Assembly (NCBI RefSeq): GCF_013303125.1
Contig: NZ_JABTTE010000006.1
Coordinates: 1-64,000 of the forward strand
Direction: 5' to 3'
Source of the DNA: Calidifontibacillus erzurumensis
Lineage (GTDB): Bacteria > Bacillota > Bacilli > Bacillales > Bacillaceae_J
DNA: 64,000 nt
In this document: one piece after another, positions 33,020 through 41,123 of the stretch
Position numbering within the stretch: position 1 is the first letter of the stretch
How the letters are laid out: each line of letters opens with the position of its first letter
Translations under genes and position numbers: made by a program
The notes under the pieces: generated by a model
Told to the model about the DNA's origin: nothing
Seen by the model: the letters and a program-made list of their open reading frames with translations, nothing else
Databases searched by the model: none

Positions 33020-33634
33020 ATGGAATTTGTAGAATTGGCCAAAAGTAGACGTTCAGCAATAAATTTTCAATCAGATGTGAAAATCACTGTTTCTGAGTTA
33101 CAAGAAATTTTCGAAATCGTTAAAACTCACCCATCTTCTTATAATCTTCAAACAACCCATTATTATGTTGCCACATCTGAGGAAAAGAAAGCACAAGTGA
33201 AAGCCGCTTCATTTAATCAACATAAAACATTAAGTGCTTCAGCAACCATTATTGTTTGTGGGGATCGTGAAGGATACAAAAAAGCCCCTGACTTATACGA
33301 AAGCATGAAGTTACTTGGAATTATCGATGAATGTGAATATAAAGAAACGATTGAAACAATCAAAAACCTTTATGAAAATAACCCTACATTGATTGAAGAA
33401 GATAATATTCGAAATGCTTGTTTATCTGCGATGCTTTTCATGCTAGCTGCCAAAGACAAAGGATGGGATACTTGCCCGATGCACGTTAAAAATGTCGATT
33501 TGATAAAAAATATCTATAACATCCCTGAAAACCACGAGCCTGTTCTAATGATTACAATAGGAAAATCCGATGAAAAAATTAGACCAAGAGGGTATCGGAA
33601 ACCGATTGGAGAATTTGTTCATTTCGTTGATTAA
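33020..33634 (+). CDS. Nitroreductase-family oxidoreductase (MhqN-like)
   Basis: A 204-residue FMN-dependent nitroreductase-fold protein. SRRSAINFQSDVKIT and PSSYNLQTTHYYVAT form the flavin-phosphate binding start, and RPRGYRKPIGEFVHFVD ends it. MhqN of the B. subtilis MhqR regulon has the same type and also pairs with a DoxX protein. AAAGGAGAAC precedes the ATG. It probably reduces quinone or nitro electrophiles. The dioxygenase MhqO is not present in the window. Confidence 0.87.
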   Translation: MEFVELAKSRRSAINFQSDVKITVSELQEIFEIVKTHPSSYNLQTTHYYVATSEEKKAQVKAASFNQHKTLSASATIIVCGDREGYKKAPDLYESMKLLGIIDECEYKETIETIKNLYENNPTLIEEDNIRNACLSAMLFMLAAKDKGWDTCPMHVKNVDLIKNIYNIPENHEPVLMITIGKSDEKIRPRGYRKPIGEFVHFVD

Positions 33635-33700
33635 TGTTAAAAAAGTCTAAGATTTCCTTTGATCATCAAACAATTTTAGGTTAAAAACTTAATATCTATT

Positions 33701-33728
33701 AAAAAAGCTGGGGTTCCATTACCCCAGC
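33701..33728 (-). terminator. Terminator after the TRIC channel gene
   Basis: GCTGGGGT (33707-33714) and ACCCCAGC (33721-33728). On the minus strand the stem is followed by TTTTTT. It may also act on the plus-strand nitroreductase transcript. Confidence 0.8.
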
Positions 33729-33736
33729 ATTTACTT

Positions 33737-34348
33737 TTAGTTTTCTTGTAATTTCGTAACTGTTCTTATAGGCAAACACCAGCCTAAACGATATGACATA
33801 ACACGCAAAACGAGAATGACACCAAATAGTATGTAAAGCTGATATGGCTTTTCTGCCCAGCCCATACCGATGATAAACCCGGCAAGCATTGCCCAGAATA
33901 AATAAACTTCTTTTTGAAACACGATTGGTTTTTGCTGGGCGAGTACATCACGAATGATCCCCCCACCAGCACCTGTAATTGCTGCGGAAAACATAATTGC
34001 AAGAATAGGAAGATCATTGGAATAAGCATGCATTCCACCTTGAACTGCAAATGCAGAAAGACCAATTGCATCAAAGAGATTCCATTTTTTCATGCGATGA
34101 ACAGTTTCTGCCGGCAATAGAAAAACAATCGTAATAGTTATGAGTGCAATGATAAATAGTGGAGTCTGCTGCCATAAATTTTCAATAGGAATGCCGATCA
34201 ATAAATTCCGGACCGCACCACCGCCAAAGGCAGTAATCATCCCTAATGCATAAGTTCCAATGATGTCGTATTTTACTTCCATGGCAATAATAGCTCCGCT
34301 TATTGCAAATGCGATCGTTCCAATAACATTTAAAACATCCCAAACCAT
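33737..34348 (-). CDS. TRIC/UPF0126-family membrane channel protein
   Basis: A 203-residue protein with six or seven membrane helices and the two internal repeats of the UPF0126/TRIC family, each with the Gly-rich kink (ITAFGGGAVRNLLIGIP and ITGAGGGIIRDVLAQQKP). Bacterial members form trimeric cation channels, and some have been linked to glycine or amino-acid transport through their riboswitches. Here a tandem glycine riboswitch lies in its leader. An export or uptake role tied to glycine is therefore likely (inference). It is monocistronic. Confidence 0.9.
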   Translation of the reverse strand: MVWDVLNVIGTIAFAISGAIIAMEVKYDIIGTYALGMITAFGGGAVRNLLIGIPIENLWQQTPLFIIALITITIVFLLPAETVHRMKKWNLFDAIGLSAFAVQGGMHAYSNDLPILAIMFSAAITGAGGGIIRDVLAQQKPIVFQKEVYLFWAMLAGFIIGMGWAEKPYQLYILFGVILVLRVMSYRLGWCLPIRTVTKLQEN

Positions 34349-34410
34349 AAAAAACCTCCTACCATTAAGTAAAACATCAGCAAGTTACAGTACTCCCGCC
34401 GCATGCGGAT

Positions 34411-34581
34411 TGTTTCTCTGTCCTTGTACCTGAGAGTTTTACCTCATGTTAGAAGGTGTTACCCCTTTGGTGGCTTTGATGCGCTCTCCAGAGATGCGTC
34501 CTACAGTAGTCCTTTTACCTGAGAGATTCATCTTCCAATGAAGATTTGCCCCTTCGGCGACGCACTATGTACGTTCTCTCC
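34411..34581 (-). promoter_or_regulatory. Tandem glycine riboswitch
   Basis: On the minus strand two glycine aptamers lie in a row. Both carry the conserved core: GGAGAG near the 5' end, a GCCGAAGGGGC or GCCACCAAAGGGG motif, and CTCTCAGGTA before the last paired element (at about 34530 and 34425). The first starts with GGGAGAGAACG (34571-34581). The tandem array sits about 60-70 nt before the TRIC channel gene. The expression platform is not obvious; a GC-rich stem (CCGCATGCGG) lies just after the second aptamer. Confidence 0.92.
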
Positions 34582-34732
34582 CACTGCAGTCTTTCGCCCA
34601 ATTCATCGTATTCAATTTTTTACATTAATAAAATGTAATGGATAACAACTTGTTCTGTCAATACAAATTTATGAATGGGATGTTTATATAGTAAGGCTCT
34701 TTCAAATCTTATACACCCGTCCATTGAGAAAA

Positions 34733-35347
34733 TCAGTTATTAATATATTTTTCAAATACATCGCCAAAATCTTTAACGATATATTTTTTCTTGCTTTCTG
34801 AAAGAACATTAAAGACATATTCATTGATTTCCTTAAACTCTTCAGACACACGTCGGTCTCCCACAGGTGCTCGACCTAATACGTTGACTGCCATGTTTAA
34901 ACTTTCATTCGTATAATTGATATAACTATCATTTTCAAACTGAATTTCTGAGATTTTAACTAATGCTTTATATAAATCTTTTAATTCATCAAGATGTTTT
35001 TTATGCACATCTATTGAGAAGTCTTCCGAACCGATCCTAAATTTTATTTCAATATCTAAATCAATAGTTCCCGCTGTTTCAAGGGCAACATTCGAAATAT
35101 AATTGCGATAATAATCATAACGGCGAAGCATACGCTTTTTGCTGACAGCACTAGTACCATCCACATGAATAAGAGCTCTATTTGTAAAGCAATATTCATC
35201 TGATTTTGATTTGATTAGAAAATAAATCTTTTCATCATCTTCATGCATGACGAAATCATCAGCTTCAACCTTGTCGTAATCTTGAGGTTTAATGACACTC
35301 CCAATATCACTCAATCCTAGGGCATCCGCAGCAATTTTTTTGAACAT
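34733..35347 (-). CDS. Bacterial PH-domain protein (YvbH-like)
   Basis: A 204-residue soluble protein. Residues about 10-130 form a bacterial pleckstrin-homology domain (YFLIKSKSDEYCFTNRALIH, then LDIEIKFRIG), followed by a helical YvbH-type C-terminal domain. Translation starts at the ATG at 35347, after AAAGGATG. An in-frame extension to 35449 has no ribosome binding site. Function is unknown in the family; no partner gene is near. Confidence 0.8.
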   Translation of the reverse strand: MFKKIAADALGLSDIGSVIKPQDYDKVEADDFVMHEDDEKIYFLIKSKSDEYCFTNRALIHVDGTSAVSKKRMLRRYDYYRNYISNVALETAGTIDLDIEIKFRIGSEDFSIDVHKKHLDELKDLYKALVKISEIQFENDSYINYTNESLNMAVNVLGRAPVGDRRVSEEFKEINEYVFNVLSESKKKYIVKDFGDVFEKYINN

Positions 35348-35464
35348 TTGTTTCATCCTTTCTCTAATAAAATTCACCCACATTAATATTAACGTATGAA
35401 ATAACAAAAAAGATTCAATTATTTTGAATTTCCTTAAAATATACAGCAAAAAAACTTATCTATC

Positions 35465-35596
35465 TTATACTATGGTATCATCGGTTAATGGTTGGCATGT
35501 ATATATCTTAGCGGAATAAAATGCTAAAATACCTAAAATCGCAAAGAATACAAAGATCATAAACACTATTAATAATATTTTATGTAACTTTTTCAT
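35465..35596 (-). CDS. Short single-span membrane protein
   Basis: A 43-residue protein MKKLHKILLIVFMIFVFFAI followed by a short external tail with one Cys (AKIYTCQPLTDDTIV). GGATCA precedes the ATG at 35596. The start region is a 14-bp tandem duplication (GGATCAATGAAAAA twice). The first copy's ATG is out of frame and soon stops, so the second is used. A Fur-like box lies upstream. Function unknown; the small size makes the call moderate. Confidence 0.5.
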   Translation of the reverse strand: MKKLHKILLIVFMIFVFFAILGILAFYSAKIYTCQPLTDDTIV

Positions 35597-35762
35597 TGAT
35601 CCTTTTTCATTGATCCCCTCCCATTGTTTACAGTAAAATACATCCATTTCCATTGCATGTACTGTAGGCCACACTTGCTTTAACAATAACTGCCGCCGAA
35701 TAAATTTATTACATACATAAAATGTAATTTTCTATACTTGGTTTATTTAAATTATGAGACGG

Positions 35763-35777
35763 TAATAATCATTATCA
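35763..35777. promoter_or_regulatory. Fur-like box
   Basis: TAATAATCATTATCA matches the 7-1-7 Fur consensus TGATAATNATTATCA at 13 of 14 specified positions. It lies between the divergent small membrane gene and the alcohol dehydrogenase gene. PerR or Zur boxes are related, so the metal is uncertain. The remainder of this 314-nt gap holds the repeat at 35851-35879. Confidence 0.55.
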
Positions 35778-35850
35778 TTTTTGAAAAAATTGTCGAAATT
35801 TTCTTTCTATTATTTGTCCAATTTTCATTTATAATAAAACTGTAATATTT

Positions 35851-35879
35851 TGTAAGCCTCTTTTTTGTAAGGGCTTACA
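35851..35879 (+). promoter_or_regulatory. Inverted repeat ahead of the alcohol dehydrogenase gene
   Basis: TGTAAGCC (35851-35858) and GGCTTACA (35872-35879), 13 nt apart, downstream of a TATAAT at 35831-35836. It is either an operator or a leader hairpin. Confidence 0.45.
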
Positions 35880-35910
35880 TTTATTTCATTTTTAAATGGA
35901 GGGGATTTTA

Positions 35911-36999
35911 ATGAAAACTCAAGAAATGGGTGAAGTTGTAAAAACAAACCAAAGAATGATGAAAGCACTTGTCTACCGAGGACCGGGCATGAAAGAATGG
36001 ACCGACGTCCCAATGCCGACGATCCAAAAACCAACGGATGCAATTGTAAAAATTGTCAAAACAACTATTTGCGGAACGGATCTTCATATTTTAAAAGGAG
36101 ACGTACCAACTTGTGAAAGTGGACGAATTCTAGGACATGAAGGTGTAGGTATCATTGAAGAAGTTGGCTCTGGCGTTCAAAATTTCAAACGTGGAGACAA
36201 AGTACTCATTTCTTGTATTACCTCTTGTGGTAAATGTGAGAATTGCAAAAAAGGTCTGTATGCCCATTGTGAAGATGGTGGTTGGATTTTAGGTCACACG
36301 ATTGATGGAACACAAGCAGAATATGTGCGAATCCCATATGCTGATACAAGTTTACACCCTGTCCCTCCTACTGTTGATGAAGAAGCTATGGTGATGTTAA
36401 GTGACATTTTGCCGACAGGCTTTGAAATTGGTGTTCTAAATGGTCGTGTGAAACCAGGAGATACAATTGCTATTATCGGAGCAGGTCCAGTTGGTTTGTC
36501 AGCGTTGTTAACTTCACAATTTTACTCCCCATCCGAAATTATTATGGTTGACTTAGACGATAATCGTCTACAAGTATCAGAAAAACTAGGTGCTACAAAA
36601 TTAATTAACAGTTCCGATGGAAAAGCTATCGAAAAAATTATGGAAATAACCGGCGGCAAAGGTGTAGATGTTGCTATAGAAGCAGTCGGTATTCCAGCAA
36701 CGTTTGATATTTGCCAAGAAATTGTGAAACCGGGTGGAACGATTGCCAATGTAGGGGTTCATGGAAAAAGCGTAGAACTCCATATCGAAAAACTTTGGAT
36801 ACAAAATATTACTTTAACAACCGGTCTTGTCAGCACCAATTCCACACCTATGTTGTTAAAAGCAGTGGCAGCTAAAAAAATAGAGCCTCTTCAATTAGTT
36901 ACACACCGTTTCCATATAAATGACATTTTAGAAGCCTACAATGTTTTTGAAAATGCTGCAAAAGAACAAGCGATTAAGGTTATCATTTCAAATGAATAA
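35911..36999 (+). CDS. Zinc-dependent alcohol dehydrogenase (MDR superfamily)
   Basis: A 362-residue medium-chain dehydrogenase. Catalytic zinc ligands lie in TTICGTDLH, GHEGVG and later Asp. The structural zinc loop is CGKCENCKKGLYAHC. The nucleotide fold has IGAGPVGLSALL and then VDLDDNRL, whose Asp suggests NAD preference. The pattern is that of the secondary-alcohol/2,3-butanediol-like MDR group. An ATG at 35896 precedes the GGAGGGG site and is rejected; 35911 is used. A Fur-like box and an inverted repeat lie upstream. It is monocistronic and its substrate is unknown. Confidence 0.88.
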   Translation: MKTQEMGEVVKTNQRMMKALVYRGPGMKEWTDVPMPTIQKPTDAIVKIVKTTICGTDLHILKGDVPTCESGRILGHEGVGIIEEVGSGVQNFKRGDKVLISCITSCGKCENCKKGLYAHCEDGGWILGHTIDGTQAEYVRIPYADTSLHPVPPTVDEEAMVMLSDILPTGFEIGVLNGRVKPGDTIAIIGAGPVGLSALLTSQFYSPSEIIMVDLDDNRLQVSEKLGATKLINSSDGKAIEKIMEITGGKGVDVAIEAVGIPATFDICQEIVKPGGTIANVGVHGKSVELHIEKLWIQNITLTTGLVSTNSTPMLLKAVAAKKIEPLQLVTHRFHINDILEAYNVFENAAKEQAIKVIISNE

Positions 37000-37008
37000 A
37001 TAGAAGTA

Positions 37009-37064
37009 GAGACGGTATGTTTGTTCGATGAAATGAATGGAACAAACGAACCGTCTCTTTTTTC
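37009..37064 (+). terminator. Terminator after the alcohol dehydrogenase gene
   Basis: GAGACGG (37009-37015) pairs with CCGTCTC (37051-37057), with further inner pairing GTTTGTTC/GAACAAAC, and ends in TTTTTT. Confidence 0.85.
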
Positions 37065-37104
37065 CTTCTTCACTAATCTAAGCAATTAAATAATGAGGAA
37101 GGAT

Positions 37105-37665
37105 TTACCCTATATTTTCTTCATAATCCTTGTCGATTTCTTTTAATGCCATATCTTCTTCTACTTCTTCAATATCACGCATTTGATGGGCAATTCGAGA
37201 AGCAGCGCAAGCACATACGCTAGCAACAAGATCATCTAAAAACGTATGTACACCTTTTCCAGATTTTGTATCCAAATTTTTAATAATACCTATTTTATTT
37301 TTATCCAAAAAGCCGTACGTTGTCACTGCAATACTTCCATAAGTAAGAACAGCACCTAAACCAAGTGTTTCATCAATACCAAATAACCCCTCATCATTTT
37401 CAACGATAGATTGCAGAGGCTCTGACAACATTTTTTTCTCTGCAAGTCGATCCAGTTCCACTCCAACTAAGATCGCATGTTGAACTTCCCGCTTTCTAAG
37501 CACCCGTTCCACTGAAAAAATACAATCTTCAAGGGTTAATCCATGATTAAACGGCAATTGCATTTTATAAACAATCTTAGCCATGTCTTCAACTGTAACC
37601 CCGCGTTCTTCCAGAAGTTTTTTAGTAGCTTTTTGAACATCACGGCTATGTACTCTTTTTGCCAT
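37105..37665 (-). CDS. Phosphatidylglycerophosphatase A family protein (YutG-like)
   Basis: A 186-residue helical protein with the PgpA-type motif set: GVTVEDMAKIVYKMQLPFNHGL, then GIDETLGLGAVLTYGSIAVTTYG, and DLVASVCACAASRIAHQM near the end. The family removes phosphate from phosphatidylglycerophosphate at the membrane. The ATG at 37665 is chosen over an in-frame start at 37716, since the AGGAG site is just before it. It is monocistronic. Confidence 0.85.
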   Translation of the reverse strand: MAKRVHSRDVQKATKKLLEERGVTVEDMAKIVYKMQLPFNHGLTLEDCIFSVERVLRKREVQHAILVGVELDRLAEKKMLSEPLQSIVENDEGLFGIDETLGLGAVLTYGSIAVTTYGFLDKNKIGIIKNLDTKSGKGVHTFLDDLVASVCACAASRIAHQMRDIEEVEEDMALKEIDKDYEENIG

Positions 37666-37861
37666 TCCTAGTTTATCTCCTCTCAAAAACATAATAGTAA
37701 CATTATACACTATCAATTTGTAAAATTGAGGATACCATGACGATCCTTTTTATTAAGCTTCTCTTTTTTCAAAAAATCAAAATCCTGCAAGTATTAAATA
37801 ATTTGAATTTTTGCTATAATAATACAGTATTGAACTAAGATTATAAAGGAGGAAGCATCCT

Positions 37862-38383
37862 ATGAAATATGGCATTGTCATTTTTCCATCGAAAAAGCTT
37901 CAAGATTACGCAAATTCTTTTCGTAAACGGTACGATCCTCATATTGCTTTAATTCCTCCACATGTAACATTAGTGAATCCATTTGAATTACCGGATGAAA
38001 TGGTTAAAGAATTCATCCAAAAATTGCACCAAGTTGCAGCAAGCATCAAGCCGTTTTCCCTAGAAGTTTATAAAGTAAAAACTTTTCATCCTGCCGTAAA
38101 TAAAATTTATCTTGCCATTAAGAAAACCGATGAGATTTTAGATCTACATCGCAAACTCAATACTGACATATTAGCAAATAATGAAAAAACAGAAAGCTTT
38201 GTCCCTCACATTACGATTGGACAAAAACTTTCAAATCGGGAACATTCTGATATCGTTGGACAGCTTACGATGATGGAAGTCTCCCATTCTGAAATCGTTG
38301 ACCGTTTTCATCTATTATATCAATTGGAAAATGATCAGTGGACGACATATGAAACATTTCATCTTGGAAAGGAATGTCAATAA
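37862..38383 (+). CDS. yjcG: 2'-5' RNA ligase/2H phosphoesterase family protein YjcG
   Basis: A 173-residue 2H phosphoesterase with the two His motifs: IALIPPHVTLVNPF (HVT) and ESFVPHITIGQKL (HIT). YjcG homologues are conserved in Bacilli; the cellular substrate is unknown, with cyclic phosphodiesterase or RNA ligase activity expected from the fold. AAAGGAGGAAGC precedes the ATG. It abuts the yjcF gene (no gap), as in Bacillus subtilis. Confidence 0.92.
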   Translation: MKYGIVIFPSKKLQDYANSFRKRYDPHIALIPPHVTLVNPFELPDEMVKEFIQKLHQVAASIKPFSLEVYKVKTFHPAVNKIYLAIKKTDEILDLHRKLNTDILANNEKTESFVPHITIGQKLSNREHSDIVGQLTMMEVSHSEIVDRFHLLYQLENDQWTTYETFHLGKECQ

Positions 38384-38809
38384 GTGTTTGTAAAAATTGT
38401 AACTACAGAAAAAGAACTAGAAGATGCTTATTTCATTCGTAAAAAAGTGTTTGTTGAAGAACAAAATGTGCCAGTGGAAATTGAAATTGATGAATTTGAA
38501 AACGATGCAACCCATTTTGTATTGTATGATGGAAATAAGCCTATTGGAGCTGGAAGGGTGCGACAATTAGGCGATACATTAAAAGTTGAAAGAATTTGCG
38601 TACTTGATACTTACCGTCATAAAGGCTGTGGAAAACTAATTATGGATAAAGCAGAGGAAGTGGCGAGGGATAAAGCTATCAAAAAGCTAAAATTGAATGC
38701 CCAATCCCACGCTGAACGATTTTATCAAAAGCTAGGTTACGAAACCGTTTCAGATGTTTTTATGGAAGCAGGAATTCCCCATGTTACTATGATTAAAACG
38801 ATCAGTTAA
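38384..38809 (+). CDS. yjcF: GNAT acetyltransferase YjcF
   Basis: A 141-residue GNAT-fold protein. VERICVLDTYRHKGCGKLIMD is the acetyl-CoA-binding motif A, and LNAQSHAERFYQKLGYETVS is motif B. Translation starts at a GTG directly after the yjcG stop, so the two are coupled. The substrate is unknown. Confidence 0.92.
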   Translation: MFVKIVTTEKELEDAYFIRKKVFVEEQNVPVEIEIDEFENDATHFVLYDGNKPIGAGRVRQLGDTLKVERICVLDTYRHKGCGKLIMDKAEEVARDKAIKKLKLNAQSHAERFYQKLGYETVSDVFMEAGIPHVTMIKTIS

Positions 38810-38813
38810 TCAA

Positions 38814-38866
38814 TTGCCAATGGCATTGACGAGGTTTCCCATCATTGCCATTGGCGATTTTACTTT
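38814..38866 (+). terminator. Terminator after yjcF
   Basis: TTGCCAATGGCA (38814-38825) pairs with TGCCATTGGCGA (38846-38857, near perfect), followed by TTTTACTTTTT. Confidence 0.75.
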
Positions 38867-39330
38867 TTACGTTCCATTCGAGTATTTCTATGAATATGTT
38901 CCATTCCTTTTTTAGCTTCGTTTATTTTTCCAATAATATTTTTTTCGATCCTGTCAATCGGCAATTATATAAAATAGTGGTACTAAATCCCTTCTTATTT
39001 TCTTTTTAATCTCCTACTTCCTCATGCCTAATGTTTTATTTAAGTTTTCCAAGGCTTCATATAATAAATTTTTTTCACTACCTGCAATTGTATACATTTT
39101 GTCCGCTTTTTTCACAAGAAGACATCCATTCTAACAGAGTTTTTATTACATTTACACTTAACCGTCAAATTCCAGTAATAATGACAATTTTATCGGCAAT
39201 TGAATGCCCTTTATGACATAAATTTTGTATATTTCCACAGTCAGTACCCACTATACTTTTTTGCTCATAATTTCTGTCGAGACGCACACGCTAAGTGAGA
39301 AAGTAATAATTTTAATGCAGGTGAGCTTAA
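38867..39330. other. Non-coding AT-rich stretch
   Basis: No gene, repeat or RNA motif can be supported in these 464 nt. The last part holds the ribosome binding site (CAGGTGAGC) of the DUF421 gene. Confidence 0.6.
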
Positions 39331-40005
39331 ATGGGATACTTATATACTGGCATCGAGCTTGTCATCGGATTTATTGCACTTTTCGTTTTGACAAAAATGC
39401 TAGGAAAAACGCAAATCACGCAAATTACAACGTTCGACTTTATTTCTGCGCTTGTGCTTGGGGAATTGGTTGGAAATGCATTATACGATGATAAAACACA
39501 TTTTGGTAAAATTTTGTTCAGCATTTTTTTATGGGGGATGCTAATTTATATTATTGAATTCATTACACAAAAATTTAAAAGTACAAGAAAGCTTCTTGAA
39601 GGTGAACCTACGATTATCATTCGTAAAGGGAAAATCGACCGTCAAGCAATGAAAAAGAGTAAGTTAGATATTAACCAGTTGCAGCATCTTCTTCGGGCAA
39701 AAGATGTTTTTTCTATACAAGATGTTGAATATGCCATATTAGAAACGGATGGAAAAGTTAGTGTATTAAAAAAGTCAGATGCTGCGTCTTTAACTAGAAA
39801 AGATATGAAGCTGCCACCTGAAGAAACTTCTATACCAATTACAATTATTATTGATGGGGAATTATTAAAAGATAATCTGAAGCAAACAGGCCATAACAGC
39901 CAATGGCTTGAAAAACAGTTGCACGCTCATGGAATTTCAAAAATAAAGGACGTCCTCTATGCCGAATATAAAGAAGGTGAACCTCTTTATGTGCAAAAGT
40001 TCTGA
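39331..40005 (+). CDS. DUF421 membrane protein (YetF-like)
   Basis: A 224-residue protein: three N-terminal membrane helices (GIELVIGFIALFVLTKMLG, then ITTFDFISALVLGELVGNA) and a soluble C-terminal DUF421 domain (GEPTIIIRKGKIDRQAMKK, SIQDVEYAILETDGKVSVLK). YetF-family proteins occur in several copies in Bacillus and are linked to germination or spore membranes in some cases (GerA-lipid scrambling work). No role can be assigned here. Monocistronic. Confidence 0.88.
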   Translation: MGYLYTGIELVIGFIALFVLTKMLGKTQITQITTFDFISALVLGELVGNALYDDKTHFGKILFSIFLWGMLIYIIEFITQKFKSTRKLLEGEPTIIIRKGKIDRQAMKKSKLDINQLQHLLRAKDVFSIQDVEYAILETDGKVSVLKKSDAASLTRKDMKLPPEETSIPITIIIDGELLKDNLKQTGHNSQWLEKQLHAHGISKIKDVLYAEYKEGEPLYVQKF

Positions 40006-40196
40006 ACGATCGCTCTAAGTGCCAGCCCATTGCTCTTCCCCATTTAATGAAAACGAATCCCTTGGACGTTTTGTCAAATGTAGCCCACATCTCTGCCGGA
40101 AAGTATTGCTATAGGGCTGACACATCAAGTGGGCTGTCTCATTGAATTGTCTGCCATTGGTGAAACAGCTGATGGTGGGTGCTCAATTTCTCATTT

Positions 40197-40529
40197 CTAA
40201 CCGATCGGGGTGCCGTTCGGTGCATTTTCATCGGGTTGAAGGAGAATCACATCTCCTTTTTCCGGGATGCCTCCAAGAACTAAAACTTCCGATTTAAAGC
40301 CAGCAATTCTTCGGGGCGGAAAATTAACAACACCGACAACTTGACGGCCGATTAATTTTTCTGGCGTGTATCGTTTCGTAATTTGTGCACTTGTTCGTTT
40401 AATGCCAATTTCTTCTCCAAAGTCAATTTCCATCTTAATTGCTGGTACTCTTGCCTCTGGAAAAGGTTCCGCTTTTAAAACTGTTCCAATTCTAATATCT
40501 AACTTTTGAAAGTCTTCAATTGTCGCCAT
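40197..40529 (-). CDS. csaA: CsaA, tRNA-binding-fold chaperone
   Basis: A 110-residue EMAPII/tRNA-binding-domain protein, almost identical in pattern to B. subtilis CsaA (EARVPAIKMEIDFG, TSAQITKRY, VVNFPPRRIAGFKSEVLVLG). CsaA is an export-related chaperone that binds Sec substrates and SecA. An ATG two codons upstream (40535) is only 4 nt from GGAGG. The ATG at 40529 matches the usual start (MATIEDF). Monocistronic. Confidence 0.95.
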   Translation of the reverse strand: MATIEDFQKLDIRIGTVLKAEPFPEARVPAIKMEIDFGEEIGIKRTSAQITKRYTPEKLIGRQVVGVVNFPPRRIAGFKSEVLVLGGIPEKGDVILLQPDENAPNGTPIG

Positions 40530-40626
40530 TTTCATAATCCCTCCATCTTTTACTAATTATTATTTTAACGTAGTAATTGGAAATGTCCAAAAAAAATCCC
40601 TCACTATATACCTAGTGAAGGATTTT

Positions 40627-40914
40627 TTACACTTTATCATTAAAGTTTTGGCCTTTACCTGTAATTTCAGCTTCCACATCTTGTATTGTAGATTGTGCGA
40701 TTTTTTGCTTTGTCTTTTCTCTCTTTTTCACCGCATAGTTTTTTACAGGTTTTGCTGCATAATATTTTTCTGTAAATTCAGGATTGTTCTTTAATTTTGC
40801 ATCTAAATTAACTTTTTGTGCCCGTTTTACTGTAAATGGCGATCCATCTTTTCTTATCACTCGGTTCGCATATTGTTGATATTGCTCGTGATTCATTGGC
40901 AATATATACCCCAA
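40627..40914 (-). CDS. Small basic protein of unknown function
   Basis: A 95-residue hydrophilic, lysine-rich protein (GYILPMNHEQYQQYANRVIR, then KPVKNYAVKKREKTKQKIAQ). A GTG at 40923 lies inside the AAAGGAGGTG site, so the TTG at 40914 with 8-nt spacing is preferred; an ATG at 40896 is a further option. I do not recognise the family. The AGGAGG signal supports it being real. A short conserved Bacillus protein of sporulating cells is possible. Confidence 0.65.
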   Translation of the reverse strand: MGYILPMNHEQYQQYANRVIRKDGSPFTVKRAQKVNLDAKLKNNPEFTEKYYAAKPVKNYAVKKREKTKQKIAQSTIQDVEAEITGKGQNFNDKV

Positions 40915-41061
40915 CCTTGCCACCTCCTTTAACGTTTATAAGCCCTCTCCTTACATCATACTTTCTGCCTCAAAACAATTGACAGAGTCATATAAAAATT
41001 GATTTGCTTCCTTTTTATTAATATCGGTAAATTTATTGAATTTTTTATACAATTAAACAAA

Positions 41062-41095
41062 AAAGGCACGAAATCAAATATGATCTCGTACCTTT
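41062..41095 (-). terminator. Terminator of the ribose operon
   Basis: AAAGGCACGA pairs with TCGTACCTTT (one mismatch); on the minus strand a T-rich run follows. It lies 28 nt after rbsB. Confidence 0.7.
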
Positions 41096-41123
41096 AATTA
41101 CATCAGTAAATCATTCATTTTAC

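Noticed and set aside
40006-40196. Possible gene between the DUF421 and csaA genes
   Set aside because: Stops in all frames and no start signal; nothing recognisable in these 191 nt.
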